Below the pieces are notes generated by a model that saw only the letters and a list, made by a program, of their open reading frames with translations, did not search any database and had not been told where the DNA came from. Both the position numbers and the translations under genes were made by a program. From the NCBI GenBank assembly GCA_031002005.1, contig JARYHS010006964.1, positions 6,386,001 to 6,450,000 of the forward strand: DNA of 64,000 nt, in the 5' to 3' direction. This DNA comes from Vandiemenella viatica (taxonomy: Eukaryota; Arthropoda; Insecta; Orthoptera; Morabidae). Positions 1 to 11,605 of this stretch are shown here, one piece after another (positions within the stretch are counted from its first letter, which is position 1; each line of letters opens with the position of its first letter).

Positions 1-45
1 NNNNNNNNNNNNNNNNNNNNNNNNNNNNNNNNNNNNNNNNNNNNN
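1..45. other. Assembly gap
   Basis: A run of 45 N at the window edge. No content can be read. Confidence 1.
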
Positions 46-810
46 ATAAATACTTCTTATGTTTTGAGTTATTCTGTTATAAATTATGGGAAATTATAAA
101 ACAAATGATTACTTGAACAAGATTGTAGAGGTTTATATTACTTGGAAATTATCTTCAATTGAATCTCCGAATTTGTAATAATATTTACACCATTCTCTAC
201 TGAAGATAATACGCACAGACAATTATGGGTGGGTACCATTTTATAATAGTAACAGTTTGTTTTGCCCACTGCAGCTGTTAATATTTCACTGTGTGATTAC
301 ATTATTTACATGAGTTGATCATCTTACACTCTTGGACGTGTGGAGGCTTTATGTCAGGGATAAACACTTTCTATGGGAGTTCATTCCTGTCTGCCACTGG
401 CCTTCTCAAAAACAAAAGTAATTATACAACAAATTTAACATTAAATTTTTATTCTTATAATTTTGAGAACTCCTGTTTAAGAAACATCACTTTTGCTGTT
501 TTCCTGGTCATTCAGGTTCAGGGTATACAATAGAGATAATACTCTGTGTATATATTTCCGTGAGTTTTGGTACCAGAATGAGGAGGTTGTTGACTGTGAT
601 TGTTTTAGCAACAGGGGAAACAGTTCCCTGTATCACTCCATAGGCATCTGAAGGCAGTGACATGAGAGCCAAGCCAGTGAATCAGCATTATTCTCTATTT
701 GTTGTTAAAATATTTTCACGAAGTTAGTAGTTGGTAACTATACTGAGATATACCATTTGCTTACTCAGTATCACATGAGTTATACTTGCCTATGTTTGTA
801 TATCAGCCTA
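46..810. other. AT-rich non-coding stretch
   Basis: No convincing exon, RNA gene or transposon end was seen. Short open frames here lack splice context and family resemblance. Confidence 0.5.
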
Positions 811-811
811 T

Positions 812-1048
812 GACAGAGTGCGGTGGGCGAGTGGAATGCTCTGGCCTCACATTCATGAGGATGTGGGATCAAACCCCATCTGCCTACCCAGAGTTGAGTT
901 TTCTGTGGTTTTCCCTAAACCACTCCAAGTGAATATTGGAATGATTCCTTCAAAAGATCATAGTTAATTTCCCACCAATCCTTGCCAGCAGTTTTTTTCC
1001 CTCTTCTAATGATCTTGACATCAATGAGGTGTAAGACCAGAAGCAAAA
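812..1048 (+). repeat. tRNA-derived SINE, plus orientation
   Basis: The head carries RNA polymerase III promoter-like boxes: an A-box-like TGGGCGAGTGG at 824-834 and a B-box-like GGGATCAAACCCC at 865-877. The body holds the phrase 'ttttctgtggttttccct' followed by an 'aatgattcctt' stretch and ends near 'atgatcttgacatcaatg'. The same order of motifs recurs at about 1618, 21120, 36805 (minus) and 53358 (minus), so this is a dispersed SINE family. The copy is diverged. Confidence 0.65.
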
Positions 1049-1439
1049 AAAGTATCATATGGCAGATCACATTTCACTGTCTGCTTCGTAGTGTTCCTCA
1101 ATGTGTATTCTAAATATTTATTAGGAAACCGTTTCTATAGTTACTAAACTGTAGCTAACCAATTCCATAAGTGACCCAGCTGTTACACTATTTTTCCATT
1201 TTGAAACCAGTACAGAATTATAACTCTGTACTAAACCACTTATTTGTTTGCATAATGCCACTGACTTGTTCCTATAATGTGCAGTTATTTTTATACTTAC
1301 AATGAACATATACTTTCTAATGTAAAAGAATATCTGCTCCTAAACTTCTGTAACTATTGAGATAATTGCTGTTAGTCTGCCAGTATGTCTTAGAAAAGCT
1401 GATACGTATTTGCCAGATATCCGTATTACTGCTGGTCTA

Positions 1440-1462
1440 CAGTTATTTTTTTTTTTTTTTTT
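1440..1462. repeat. Poly-T tract
   Basis: A nearly pure T run of about 19 bases at 1445-1462. It could be the tail of a minus-oriented retroposed copy, but no flanking element was recognised. Confidence 0.5.
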
Positions 1463-1617
1463 AAATGTGAGCCATATTTTTTTGAGCAAACTAGCAGATT
1501 AGTTGTGGTGTGCCTGCTTTCAAAAGTGGAGATACCCTTACTCTATTCCTGGTATTGGCCATATTTTTTTTCTTTTGCAGACCTTCACCAGCCTTCTTGT
1601 CAGTGTAAAGATATACA

Positions 1618-1780
1618 TGCATGCCACGCATTCATGCAGATATATGTTTGAATCTTGTTTAGATCATCCAGATTTTGTTTTCCATAATTTCCCAAAATCA
1701 TACTAGGTGAATGGGAAGTTGTTTCCTTCATAAGGCCATAGCTGAATTAATTCCCATTCCTTGATCCTCCCAGCTCTGGT
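1618..1780 (+). repeat. Diverged SINE body, same family as 812-1048
   Basis: A B-box-like GTTTGAATC lies at 1646-1654. It is followed by the family body ('ttttgttttccataattt', then 'ttgtttccttcataaggcc' and 'ttcccattcctt'). The A-box end is not recognisable, so the copy is partial or strongly mutated. Confidence 0.5.
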
Positions 1781-1861
1781 AAAAAATAAAATAATGATAA
1801 TAATAAAAACAAAAATTATGTGAAGTAAGCTGTATTTCATGTTAAACTGAATGTTTTAGAG

Positions 1862-2234
1862 CAGGGATTGCCAACCCAAATGATCTTGCGGGCCACTTTG
1901 GAAATGCATCATAACTCTGCGGACCGTGTATGAAATCATATATCCCCATATTAGATTTAGACCCACTATAGAAATTTTTGGGAGTGAAAAATTAAAACAT
2001 AATGATTTATTATTATTGTTTCCTATCGTTCCTACATGTAAACATAGATAATATAATAATAATGATACTCTTAATTTCAACAGATAATTTTTGAATATAT
2101 GCATGCACAAATAATGTATTTTTTAATACATTGGCTTTAACTACTTTAGCCATTATTATAAAATAAATATATTTTGTAAAATTGTGACGAATATCGCGGG
2201 CCGGAAAAATGTTCCAGCGAGTTGGTCTCCCCTA
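1862..2234. mobile_element. Non-autonomous hAT-like element (MITE)
   Basis: The left end reads CAGGGATTGCCAACC and the right end, read from the other strand, TAGGGGAGACCAACTCG. Both are typical of hAT termini, and both subterminal regions contain a 'GCGGGCC' motif. The flanks TTTTAGAG (1854-1861) and CGTTAGAG (2235-2242) agree at 6 of 8 positions, consistent with a decayed 8-bp hAT target duplication. The interior is AT-rich and codes for no transposase. Confidence 0.55.
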
Positions 2235-2242
2235 CGTTAGAG

Positions 2243-3171
2243 CCATCCTAACTCTCACACACTGACTTGATAGGCTCCCTGAGGAAGCCATACAATTGTT
2301 GATATTTTTTACAGATCCACAGGAATACCTGTTGCCACATGCCCTTTGAAATTATCACTTTCTCACCACCTACCTCAATTTAAAATTTTTCGTCATCATA
2401 AGTAAATTTTCGTATTTTCCGCTCAACATTTCTACACATATTAAACATTTCTTTTATTTTTTATTGATATTTTGCTTAAGGAAATTATGAAAACTGGTTT
2501 AAGTTATCTGTGTTTCCATTTCTCCAATTCAGCTTGTAATTGATTTGATACGTATATCTCTCAATTCCATCATTTATTGACGTCAAGTAAATTTATGAAG
2601 TCTTACTCAAACAGGAAATTGGTAATCTCCTTCACAATTGGATGAACTTGTGGGCAAGAAGCATTTATGCTGTCATTACCAATAAAGTGTGCCCTGTGCC
2701 CTTGTCATCTGGATTTTATTTTTCCATGGATCCCCAAAGTTGTTCTAGATGATTGCGAGATTGTACCTAATAAATGTCAAGACCAATTTCCTACCATCTT
2801 TGCTCACAATCCTCTCCTGGTTCTAAAAAGCTTTTTATAGATGAGATGTAATGCATTAACAAAAAAGTAAATTTTTAGCATTATCTGGAATCTTTAGTTA
2901 CACAGAATATATTTTACAGTGCATTTCAGTAACCAAAGACTGTACATGTGTGTGTGTTAACTTCCAAAATAAGTTGGTGGAGTGCTTTCTTGTAGCTGTT
3001 AATGGATTTTTGCCCTTGGAAAATAATATTTAGTATCGATATTATATTAATACCTGAAGCTGTGTAACTGAATTGACCTTGGTTGAGGAGGTTATTTTTG
3101 CTTGTTGTACATTTGTATCTTCATGTAACATGTAAGTTATAGGGACATTACTGTTTGAGGTTATTTGCTTT
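2243..3171. other. Non-coding stretch, nothing recognised
   Basis: AT-rich sequence without a supported exon or element end. It may be an intron of the zinc-finger gene if upstream exons lie outside the window. Confidence 0.4.
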
Positions 3172-3173
3172 TA

Positions 3174-4444
3174 CGAGGCGTGTTTTTTAAGTAAGGTCCG
3201 TTTGTACATAAGTACACAACGAAAGGTTATTTCAAAAAAGTAAAATTATTTTCAGAAAGTACATACTTTACTCTATTTTTCGACATAGTTGCCAAGTTTG
3301 TTCAAATACTTATCATACCTCTCAACCAATTTTAAAATACCCTCTTCATAAAAACTTTCCAGCCTGCTCCGATAACCAAGAGTTCACTGCCGTTTTCACG
3401 TCGTCGTCATCATTGTAACGGTTGCCACTGAGGTGTTGTTTGAGGTGGAAGAACAGATGGTAATTGCTTAGCTCAAGATCAGGACTGTAGGGTGGGTGGT
3501 CTAAAACTTCCCAGCCAAAACTGTCCAACAAATCGCGGGTGTGACCTGCAGTATGACGTCTTGCATTGTCATGGAGAAGGACAATTCTCTTTGTCAGCAT
3601 GCTGCGTATTTTGTTTTGAATCGCTCTGCATAGCTTTCTCAGGGTTTTGCTGTATGCTTCTGCATTGATAGTGGTTCCTCGTTGCATGAAGTCGAGAAAC
3701 AAAACACCATGCCTATCCCAAAACTCCGACGTCATGATTTTGCACTGGGACAGAGTCTGTTTGGCCTTCACCTTTACAGGCGAGTGTGTGTGTCTCCATT
3801 CCATGCTCTGTTGCTTCGATTCGGGCGTGATATGCGAAACCCATGTTTCGTCTCCAGTTACGATCTGACTCAAGAAGCCATCACCTTCTTCGTGATAACG
3901 GGTCAAGAACTTCATCGCACACTTCAAATATTTGGTTTTTGTGGTCCTCTGTTAGGAGTTTCGGGACCCAAAGGGAGTACAGTTTCCTAAACTTTAGGTG
4001 TTCAGAAACATTTTGTAAAGCACTGATCTCGACACGTCAGGAAATTCGTTTGAGAGACCTGTTATTGTGAAGCGCCTGTTCTCCCGAATCCTCGCTTCAA
4101 CTGAAGCCACCAAATCGTCTGTAATCGAAGAAGGGCGGTCCTTTGCTTTCACCCATAACAGTATCGCCGTACACTTTGCAAATCTGTCGATGAATTTCTG
4201 CAGCAGACAGGTTCCTTTCTGACAAAAACCGTATCACTGAGCGAACTCACTCACGCGGCGGGCGAATTGATAGTCTTAAACATATTGAAGCACAGAACAG
4301 AACCGTACAGGTTAGCTACAGAGCTGAAACTGAGCACAGTTGTTCCCGAGGCATACCTGTACACGACGCACGCGCTCGTTGAGGTAATCGCGCGAACTAC
4401 TAGTGTCTAAAACAAAACGGACTTTACTTCAAAAACACGCCTCA
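3174..4444 (-). mobile_element. mariner (DD34D) transposon, inactive
   Basis: A 1,271-bp element bounded by TA dinucleotides (3172-3173 and 4445-4446). Both ends carry the inverted repeat beginning YGAGGCGTGTTTTT, continuing through AAGTAA and GTCCGTTT. Length, TA target and encoded transposase all fit mariner. Several frameshifts and a lost catalytic residue show that it is dead. It lies just upstream of the first visible zinc-finger exon. Confidence 0.9.
3346..3927 (-). pseudogene. mariner transposase, catalytic region, defective
   Basis: This minus-strand frame encodes the catalytic part of a mariner cut-and-paste transposase. The first Asp lies in GDETWV and the second in LLHDNARRH. The third is expected in the motif usually read SPDLAPSD, 34 residues after the second. 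Here the motif reads SPDLELSN, so the third catalytic Asp is replaced by Asn. The N-terminal helix-turn-helix region is in other frames between about 3930 and 4260. A one-base shift near 3350 replaces the normal C-terminus, whose codons continue to about 3280. The protein cannot be active as written. Confidence 0.88.
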
Positions 4445-4625
4445 TATTTGTAATTGGTTTGGTGCTACTAGATTTTAAGGTCTTTAGTTTCTCTGATACC
4501 ATTTCAATCAGTTAATATTGGTGTTAAATTGTATTACCTAAAGTATGTAATTTTTCATATTTAAATTATTTTCTGTGGTTTTATTTCTGATTTTATTAGT
4601 AAATTATGATGGCTCTTTTTTTCAG

Positions 4626-4681
4626 AATATTCCAGAGGACAATGAACAAGAGGATATATTATTGCAACCCATTCTTGACAG
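4626..4681 (+). CDS. C2H2 zinc-finger gene, internal exon a
   Basis: A 56-base exon preceded by a polypyrimidine tract and acceptor (ttttttcag, AG at 4624-4625) and followed by a GTATGG donor at 4682. Read from its first base it encodes an acidic linker, NIPEDNEQEDILLQPILD, plus two spare bases (AG). Those two bases join the first base of the exon at 10019 to make an Arg codon and keep that exon open. The exon has no zinc finger. Its assignment to this gene rests on splice signals and phase, not on transcript evidence. Upstream coding exons must exist but were not found. Confidence 0.55.
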
Positions 4682-5382
4682 GTATGGTAGTTCCTTGGTA
4701 TTAACAGTTGCCAGTTCTGTATAGATTCATGTTACTGTAAAGTCTGATTAGCATGTGACACAGTCTAAAACATATGTTATTCTGAATTAATATACTGCAT
4801 CTGTGCTATATTGAAGAATTCAGCATGTTAAAATTTAAAATTAACATCACAATGGTCGGATATTGAACATTGCATTTTTTATATATATTTTTTTTTATTT
4901 AAATGAAGCTAAGTAACTAAATTCTTTATAATCATTAAGGAATTTACAATTCATTTAATAATAAATTCAAATCTCCCATTCATTACACTTATAGTTTGTA
5001 CTAAATTTTCATTATTTTTTGGATCTGTTTTTTTCCCTCTAAAACTTATGTGTTCTGTTTCCTTAATATTTTAAACTGAGTGTATAGTAAGTGTCATACT
5101 GTTGTTGACTTTACTTGCTAACATCATTGACACAGCAATGTTCCCCTGTTTAATCATTGTTTTCTCAGGCACCTTGTGATTGAACATCTCTCAACACTAC
5201 AACACATCTTATAAAACAATTCTTTTGAAATAATAATTTGTTTGTCTTCTTTCTTAAACCACTTAAGTCTGTGGTAATTACATCTTAAGGGCAAGTAATC
5301 TAAATAGTAACATAGTTTTATTTATATTTGTAATTTTTCTAGTAGATGTGTTTTTTAAGTAATAATTTCCTGGTTCTATCGG

Positions 5383-6870
5383 TACAATACAATACAATAT
5401 AATACATTCATTTTCCATTGATCCCAATATAAGAAACTGGCTCTGTAGATCTAGAAAGTTGTCAATTTACATATAAACAGTTGCATAACAAAATAAAAAA
5501 ATACACCACTAGATGTACAGTCATAGCATACATGGTACATTAAACAATTCCATTACAAAATAATACATACACCAGAAGATGTACAGTCATAGCATACATG
5601 GTATATATAAAAAAATCCATAGCAAAATAATACGTACACACAAGATGTATTATCATAACATACGTGGTACCGTAAATAATTTCGTAACAAACTAAATACA
5701 TACAGTAGGAGATGTACAGTCATAGCATACATGATAAATTAATTATGTAAACTATATTTACACAAGATACTTGGCTGTTATTTTTTAGATACCTTAGAAA
5801 TAAATTTTTCAACAGAGTAGTAGGAGTTGTCAATTAAAAATTCTTTCAATTTTTTCCTAAATTTATTCTTATCATCTACTAGACATTTAATATCTGTTGG
5901 AAGCATATTGGAGATATGTATCCCTGAATATCGAACCCCTTTTTGAACAAATGCCAATGACTTGTAAGTCTTGTGAAGATCATTTTTACTTCTAGTGCCA
6001 TATTTGTGTATTTTACTATTTGTTTCAAACAAAGTATAATTTGGGACTACAAATAACATTAATGTGTATATATACTCAGACGCTAATGTTAAAATCCCTA
6101 ACTTCTTGAACAGCCCTCTACATGAAGTTCTATTGCTAACCCCACACAGTAATTCTTATTACACGCTTTTTGGCTCCTGAACACTTTGTCTCTATGGGTA
6201 GAACTCCCCAGAATATTATTCCATATGACAATAAGAAGTAAAAATAAGCAAAATAAACTAGCTGCCTCATACGAAGATCAGCCTATAGCTGAAATTGTAC
6301 GAATTGCAAATGTGGCTGCTAACCCAATCGCTTTAGTAAGTCAGAAACATGTACTTTCCAATTTAAATTATGATCAATATAGAAACCTAGAAATTTCACA
6401 CTCTCTACCTCTTGAATGGACTAGCCTGCAAATTTTATGTCTATGTCTGTGTTAATATGTGTGATGTACTGAATTGCATATACTGAGTTTTATCAAAGTT
6501 TAAAGGACAAGCCATTAGCTGTAAACCATTTATTAATCAGTTCAAAGACATAATTTAAAATATATTCTGTAGATTAATCTGGAGTGTTTTTAATTCCTAT
6601 GTTTGTGTCATCTGCAAATTGGACAAATTTTGAGTTTTTAGATGAAATCACAGTGTACATCATTTATATATATTAAAAACAATAGTGGCCCCTAATATAG
6701 AACCCTGAGGTACTCCACATCTGATTAATTTCCACTCAGAAATCAGTGGACCCCTTAAGGTAGCCTTAAAATTCTCCATTAATAGTTTCTGTTTTCTATT
6801 TAGAATGTAAGAATCTAAGCCATTTGTTAACAATGCCATCTATACCATAATGGCATTATAGTATCAATTT
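5383..6870 (-). mobile_element. Jockey-like non-LTR retrotransposon, 5'-truncated and decayed
   Basis: Read on the minus strand, the reverse transcriptase signature GVPQGSILGPLLF appears near 6735-6690. It is followed by frameshifted palm sequence and by a well-preserved C-terminal piece (6059-5778; for example YGTRSKNDLHKTYKSL and KGVRYSGIHISNMLP) typical of insect jockey-type elements. The 3' UTR (5383-5777) holds four tandem 66-67-bp units. The element ends in a short TACAA/TTGTA-type repeat near 5384-5405. Multiple stops make it inactive. It lies antisense in the first visible intron of the zinc-finger gene. Confidence 0.75.
5511..5745 (-). repeat. Tandem 66-bp repeat in LINE 3' UTR
   Basis: The phrase 'agatgtacagtcatagcata' recurs at 5511, 5577, 5643 (diverged) and 5710, a period of 66-67 bp. 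The units lie between the LINE stop codon and its terminal microsatellite. Confidence 0.8.
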
Positions 6871-8550
6871 TAAATTCCATTAATAGTTACTTTTTATTGC
6901 TTTTTTCTTTAAAATTTGTGTATATTTAGAAATTTTTAGAGAACTGCTACTACTGAATAAGTCCTTTATTATTTTATTTGGAGTTTATCTTCCATATTTT
7001 TACTTTAGTATAGTGTTATTTACCAATGTTAATATAAAGTATGTTCATATATACGTATTTTATTGACCAAATTTTCATTCTTTAATAATGAAGGATTTCT
7101 GCCAACAAAAGGAGTTAGTAGCAATGGTGTGTCCACTATCTCTAGCTGTGGCCAGTGTATTTGTTGAAGCTTTTCATGTTTTAACTGTTTGCAACCTTAC
7201 TTTGAAGTAGTTGTTGTATCTGACGTACATGGATGACTGCTTTACTCACAACTTTTAAACTGTGCTTATGATAAATTTCTCCATGTGAGTAGAAGTGGGC
7301 ATAAAGATAATGTTCTTTAAGGTGGGAAGTAGGATGAATCCTTCATGCATGGTGTATCCCGGAAGCTCACACAGTATAGTCTTTATGTGATTGGAGATTC
7401 CTAGTTCCACTGATAATTAGATGTGAAATATTAAAAAGTCCACAACTTTTAATGAGGCGAATATAGTATTGAAAAAAGTTATTGTTTTTCTGCTAACAAT
7501 AGTAGCACCACAGCATTAGACCTCCCCATTTTCCTCCATTCTTTCCCCCACAGTGCTATCGGAACAGACTTTTTGTTAAGTCAGTGCTGCTTCTATCCTT
7601 TATACAGAGATGAGATTGGTTGGCTACAAAAATGAAAAACAAGAGTCTAGTGTACTTTGCATCTATTAAGATATACAAAATATTGATAAGCATAAATTCC
7701 AGAGTGAGCTTATGGAAACACCAGGTTTTTGTGAAGTATCGTACACTTATGGATATTTGTTAACTGGGAAGTTAAGCTACACCAAAATGGAAAGGCTAAA
7801 TTAGTACATCAGGATCTTTGGAAGTTATGCCACCTATTCAGCCATAGCATTTTTTTCAGTAAACAGTGTGGACAGAATTTTATTAATTTAATGGACAAAC
7901 TGGTCGCTAAATAATGGATTGTGTAGCTGTTGACAATTTAAAATATTTCTACTGAAGTTGAAAATTTGGGGTAAGCATCTGCTGCTCTAAGTGGTATTTT
8001 CCATCTAGGAACTGATATTTCCTAGTTGTTTCTATATTTATCATCGAAAAGAACTGAGAACTAAAACATTTAAAACATACACTTTGTTGAAAACATATCC
8101 CCAAACGATAATTCCTCCTATTTCACTATGCCACTATCACAGTAGTACATTACTGAGTTCTGTATGAAAGATGCAGCAGCAGATGTAATTCAGATTATAT
8201 AGTAAATTAGGAAAATCTTTACTGAATTATAATTATCAAAATTTGTCAAAAATGGGGAAGCTAGTTCTAAAACTCAATTTAAAAAAATAAAAAAATAAAA
8301 AAAATAAAACCTTCTATAAACTACTCCTTACTTGCAGAACTATATATATATAGTATAGTGGTGTGTAATAACTATTTATTAATTCATTAACATAATATAC
8401 CATTCTTCTGCTGGAAAGATGTTGGTATTCTATTGGGAGTAAAATTAGAACTCTGATATGAGAATATAGATGGTTAGTATTCTATGTGTACACAGTGGTG
8501 CATTATTGCATAACTATTTTGTTTTAGGATGTGTCTGGAATTTGTGTCTA
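6870..8550. other. Intronic AT-rich stretch, nothing recognised
   Basis: No supported coding sequence. It includes an A-rich (A)nT tract at 8279-8310 and a short palindromic TA run at 8341-8353. Confidence 0.4.
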
Positions 8551-8556
8551 TATATA

Positions 8557-9822
8557 CAGGGTTAGGCATAATAAAGAGCATTTTTTTAAAGGTGGTTAAC
8601 TAAAAACACTTTATTAATTTTTTTATCATAATCATAAAATATGTGAAAAGCATTTTCTGCAATAGTAAATCATCGGTTATTTTTTGAAAATAACTCTGGT
8701 AAGGTGGTGTTTATTTAGACGCACACATTTCTCCAGCCAGGCTTTGAAGTGATTCATCACATTGCGCAGTACTGCCAGTAGGATTTGAACAACTTCCTGT
8801 CAGATCCATTCTTTCAAGGCTTTAATTTTTCAAGGAGGGCTATTTTCATAAACTTTGCTTTTAAGATAACCCCACAAGAAAAAGTCACATGTTGTGAGGT
8901 CCAGTGAACAAGAGGGCCATGCAATATCCCCATTTCGGGAGATCACATGATTTGTAAACAAACGATTGACAATATTCATGCTTACTCGAGCAATGTGGGA
9001 GGTTGCTCTGTCCTGCTGGAAAAATGTCTCATCCTTCACATTGTAGTGTGCAAGTTGTGGAGAAAAAAAAAATCTAACATGTATGTGTATCTCTGCGAAG
9101 TCACTGTTACAGCATTGCCAAGTTTTGCGGAGTGCAGTTGTTACTGCTGTAGTTCTCTAGGATTAACATCACTCCAAAATCGAAAGTTCTGCTTGTTCAC
9201 ATAACTGGAGAGATGGATGTGAGCTTCATCACTCATCCACAAAAGGTTTACTAATGTCCTCGTCTTGATTAACCAAGTCCAAAAATTCAAAGCAGAACCA
9301 GCTTTGGCTCACATAATCTGTTTCTTTAAGGGTCTGAACCATTTGGATTTTGTAGTGGTGAAATTGCAAATCTTGGTGTAATATTCTTCTTACCATTCTG
9401 TTTGAAATCGTGAGTGTAGCGCTGTGCGAATGAGCTGAGCGACGAGGGCTTCTCTCAATGGCAACTCTTACACGTTTTATGTTTTCAGGTGTGCGCACAG
9501 TTTTTGGTCTCCCAGTTTTCTTCTTTGTCGTTGATGCCATCTTTTTAGAGTTCTCAACCCACTTTCTAATTGCACAGGCATAAGGCACTGAACGATTTTG
9601 ATTAATGTTGAAGTTATGGAATGCACGATGTGCTAGCTGATATGAACTACCATTTTGATAAAATGCTATGACAGCATACACATGATGCTGCAAGATCCAG
9701 TGCTCCATTATGACTGAATGCTATTTCACGCCTAACTTAACTGACACTATTCCCTACACCTCTCTCTGATGCAATTTTATTTCCACGCTTTATAAAATCA
9801 CTCGATATTATGCCTCATCCAG
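8557..9822 (-). mobile_element. IS630-Tc1/mariner element with DD41D spacing, decayed
   Basis: A 1,266-bp element flanked by TA (8555-8556 and 9823-9824). Its ends match as inverted repeats: CAGGGTTAGGCATAATA on the left and CTGGATGAGGCATAATA read inwards from the right. It encodes a transposase in two minus-strand pieces. The length and TA target fit Tc1/mariner. It lies in the same intron as the Jockey-like LINE. Confidence 0.85.
8830..9708 (-). pseudogene. DD41D transposase, frameshifted
   Basis: The N-terminal part (9708-9229) begins MEHWILQHHVYAV and carries a helix-turn-helix region followed by a basic GRPKTVRTPENIKRV stretch. The first catalytic region survives in another frame near 9235-9180 (SDEAH). 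The C-terminal part (9039-8830) has the second Asp in FFQQDRATSH and the third in LTTCDFFLWGYLK, with 41 residues between them. That spacing is the DD41D signature. The frame breaks near 9230 and again before 9040, and SPDL has become SLDL, so this copy is inactive. Confidence 0.8.
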
Positions 9823-10018
9823 TATATATCTGATTCATGATATTAGAATTGAGAATTTTATAATTATCAGATAAGTTGTTGTAAAGAAAGTATGTATTTT
9901 AATTTATACAATGATTATAGAATTTTCACTGCTTTTACCCATCCTGGCATGACACATATATGTTTTATCTGTGGTTTGTTGAAAATGAATTAAACATGTT
10001 TTTCATTGTGTTTTATAG

Positions 10019-10543
10019 GTCAATAGTTGGAGTTCATCAAAAGAATCTACCTCTGTATTGTGCCAAAAGTGATGATAGTGTGATGGAGAAATTTCAAGCT
10101 ACGAGTGATATGAGCAATATCATTATATCCCATGATAACAGTGGTGGCAAGATGTCACTGCACTATACATGTGCCATGTGTCTTCAGTATTTCTTCACAT
10201 TGGGCTTGCTGTTAAATCATGTTTTTAAACATGAACTACATGTAAATACACCACAGCACATTTGCCAGTACTGTGGTCAAGTTTTTGTAGAAGTATCAAA
10301 GTTGTTTGCCCATTATTTTGAAGATAGAATGAAAGCTGCATTTAAAGAGCCATCATTATCTGGCCTTGCTTGTGCATTCTGTGCAGAAATATTTTTATCT
10401 TGGTGCTCTCTAACAAGACATGTATTCACCCATAATTCAGCTGTCTCAAATCCCCTATATATTTGTACATACTGTTCTGAAGTTTTTGAGGATATGGCCA
10501 AACTCCACGTTCATAACTTCACCAGGAGAAATTCAAAAACAAG
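10019..10543 (+). CDS. C2H2 zinc-finger gene, exon b
   Basis: This 525-base exon starts after the acceptor ttttatag (AG at 10017-10018) and ends at the consensus donor AAG|GTAAGAA (10544). It begins with one base of a split codon and ends with two, matching exons a and c. It encodes about 174 residues: a polar leader followed by four finger-like modules. CAMC...HVFKH and CAFC...HVFTH have full C2H2 spacing. CQYC...HYFED and CTYC...HNFTR keep both Cys and one His but lack the second His. Such a gene would act in the nucleus as a DNA-binding regulator. This is inferred from the family; no target can be named. Confidence 0.75.
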
Positions 10544-11094
10544 GTAAGAATAATAAGCCACCTTCTGTCCGATTCTTACATAAATTTATTTGGCACCTAC
10601 CAGCCTTGGCAACTTTTTTATCTTCCAATTGTAGATGTTTCTAAAGCCTAATAAATAGGTTAAAATATCAAGGACAATATCGTAATAGCGAGGAGAGAAA
10701 TATTTTTTGTAAGAAAGAGCCAAATTTTTTAACTATGAGAATGATTTACATTAGTAAGCCGATTTCTGTTTGCTAAAACTGCATATTTTTCATTTAAATT
10801 TGACAACCAACTGAGGGAAATTTTTTTAATTTCCTGGCGAAGTCATTTCCTGTGATTGGAAATATATTGTGAGAGCCATAGTGTTGTTATTTTGCATAAC
10901 AGCTGGAAGTGTGTTGGATTTTTCTGGGGAATTATTACAAAAAATTGTTGGTACAATAATTGAGGTATATTTGGAAAGACTGGATGGTAGGTTGCTTGTT
11001 AAAGGTATTTGTGTACTTATATGAGGCAGTAGGTATACAGATGAAAAACAAAAGCTTGATTATGATTGCAAGATGGGGAGGGAATTGCTTGTGA

Positions 11095-11604
11095 AATACT
11101 TGAAATATAAAAATACCTTAGGCATAGTATTTGATTACAATCTCAACATGCAAGACATATTGGGTAGGTTGTAGGAAAAGATTTCTAAATCCTTCACTTA
11201 ATGGTGAGAGTGATCTGAGAAGTGAGGGAAACTGGGCCACAAAACTTTGGTCAGAGTATTGTTTGAATAAGGTGGTGTAGTATTAAAGCTACATTCTGCA
11301 TATCAAATACAGGAGTTGGAGGAGATGCAAACAATGGCCACTACAAATAACTACAGAGCACAATCAGTAATTGATATGATAAAGGAGCTGGAATAGAATT
11401 CATTGGAAGACAGGAGGAGAGTGAAGAAAATAGTGCGAACATATATTGATGATGACATGGTAAAATATATTTTTAAAGAATTTAGAGAGGTACATTGAAG
11501 GAAAAAGATGACCACGATCTCAAGCTTTATTTCAGGCAAAACGGTGTTGGAAAATTTTCTTTTGTAAACAAGAGAGTCAGGGATTTGAATAAATTATGAA
11601 AGAA
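11095..11604 (+). pseudogene. LINE reverse transcriptase C-terminal remnant (CR1/L2/jockey-like)
   Basis: Plus-strand translation gives fragments in the order expected near the end of a LINE polymerase: LGIVFDYNLNMQ, later AYQIQELEEMQ, then YRAQSVIDMIKELE followed by NSLEDRRRVKKIVRTYI. These match the general 'YLGV.LD...L', 'L..VQ..A' and 'SSVT.M...L.W.SLE.RR' pattern. Stops and shifts separate them. The Helitron begins two bases after this remnant. Confidence 0.5.
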
Positions 11605-11605
11605 A

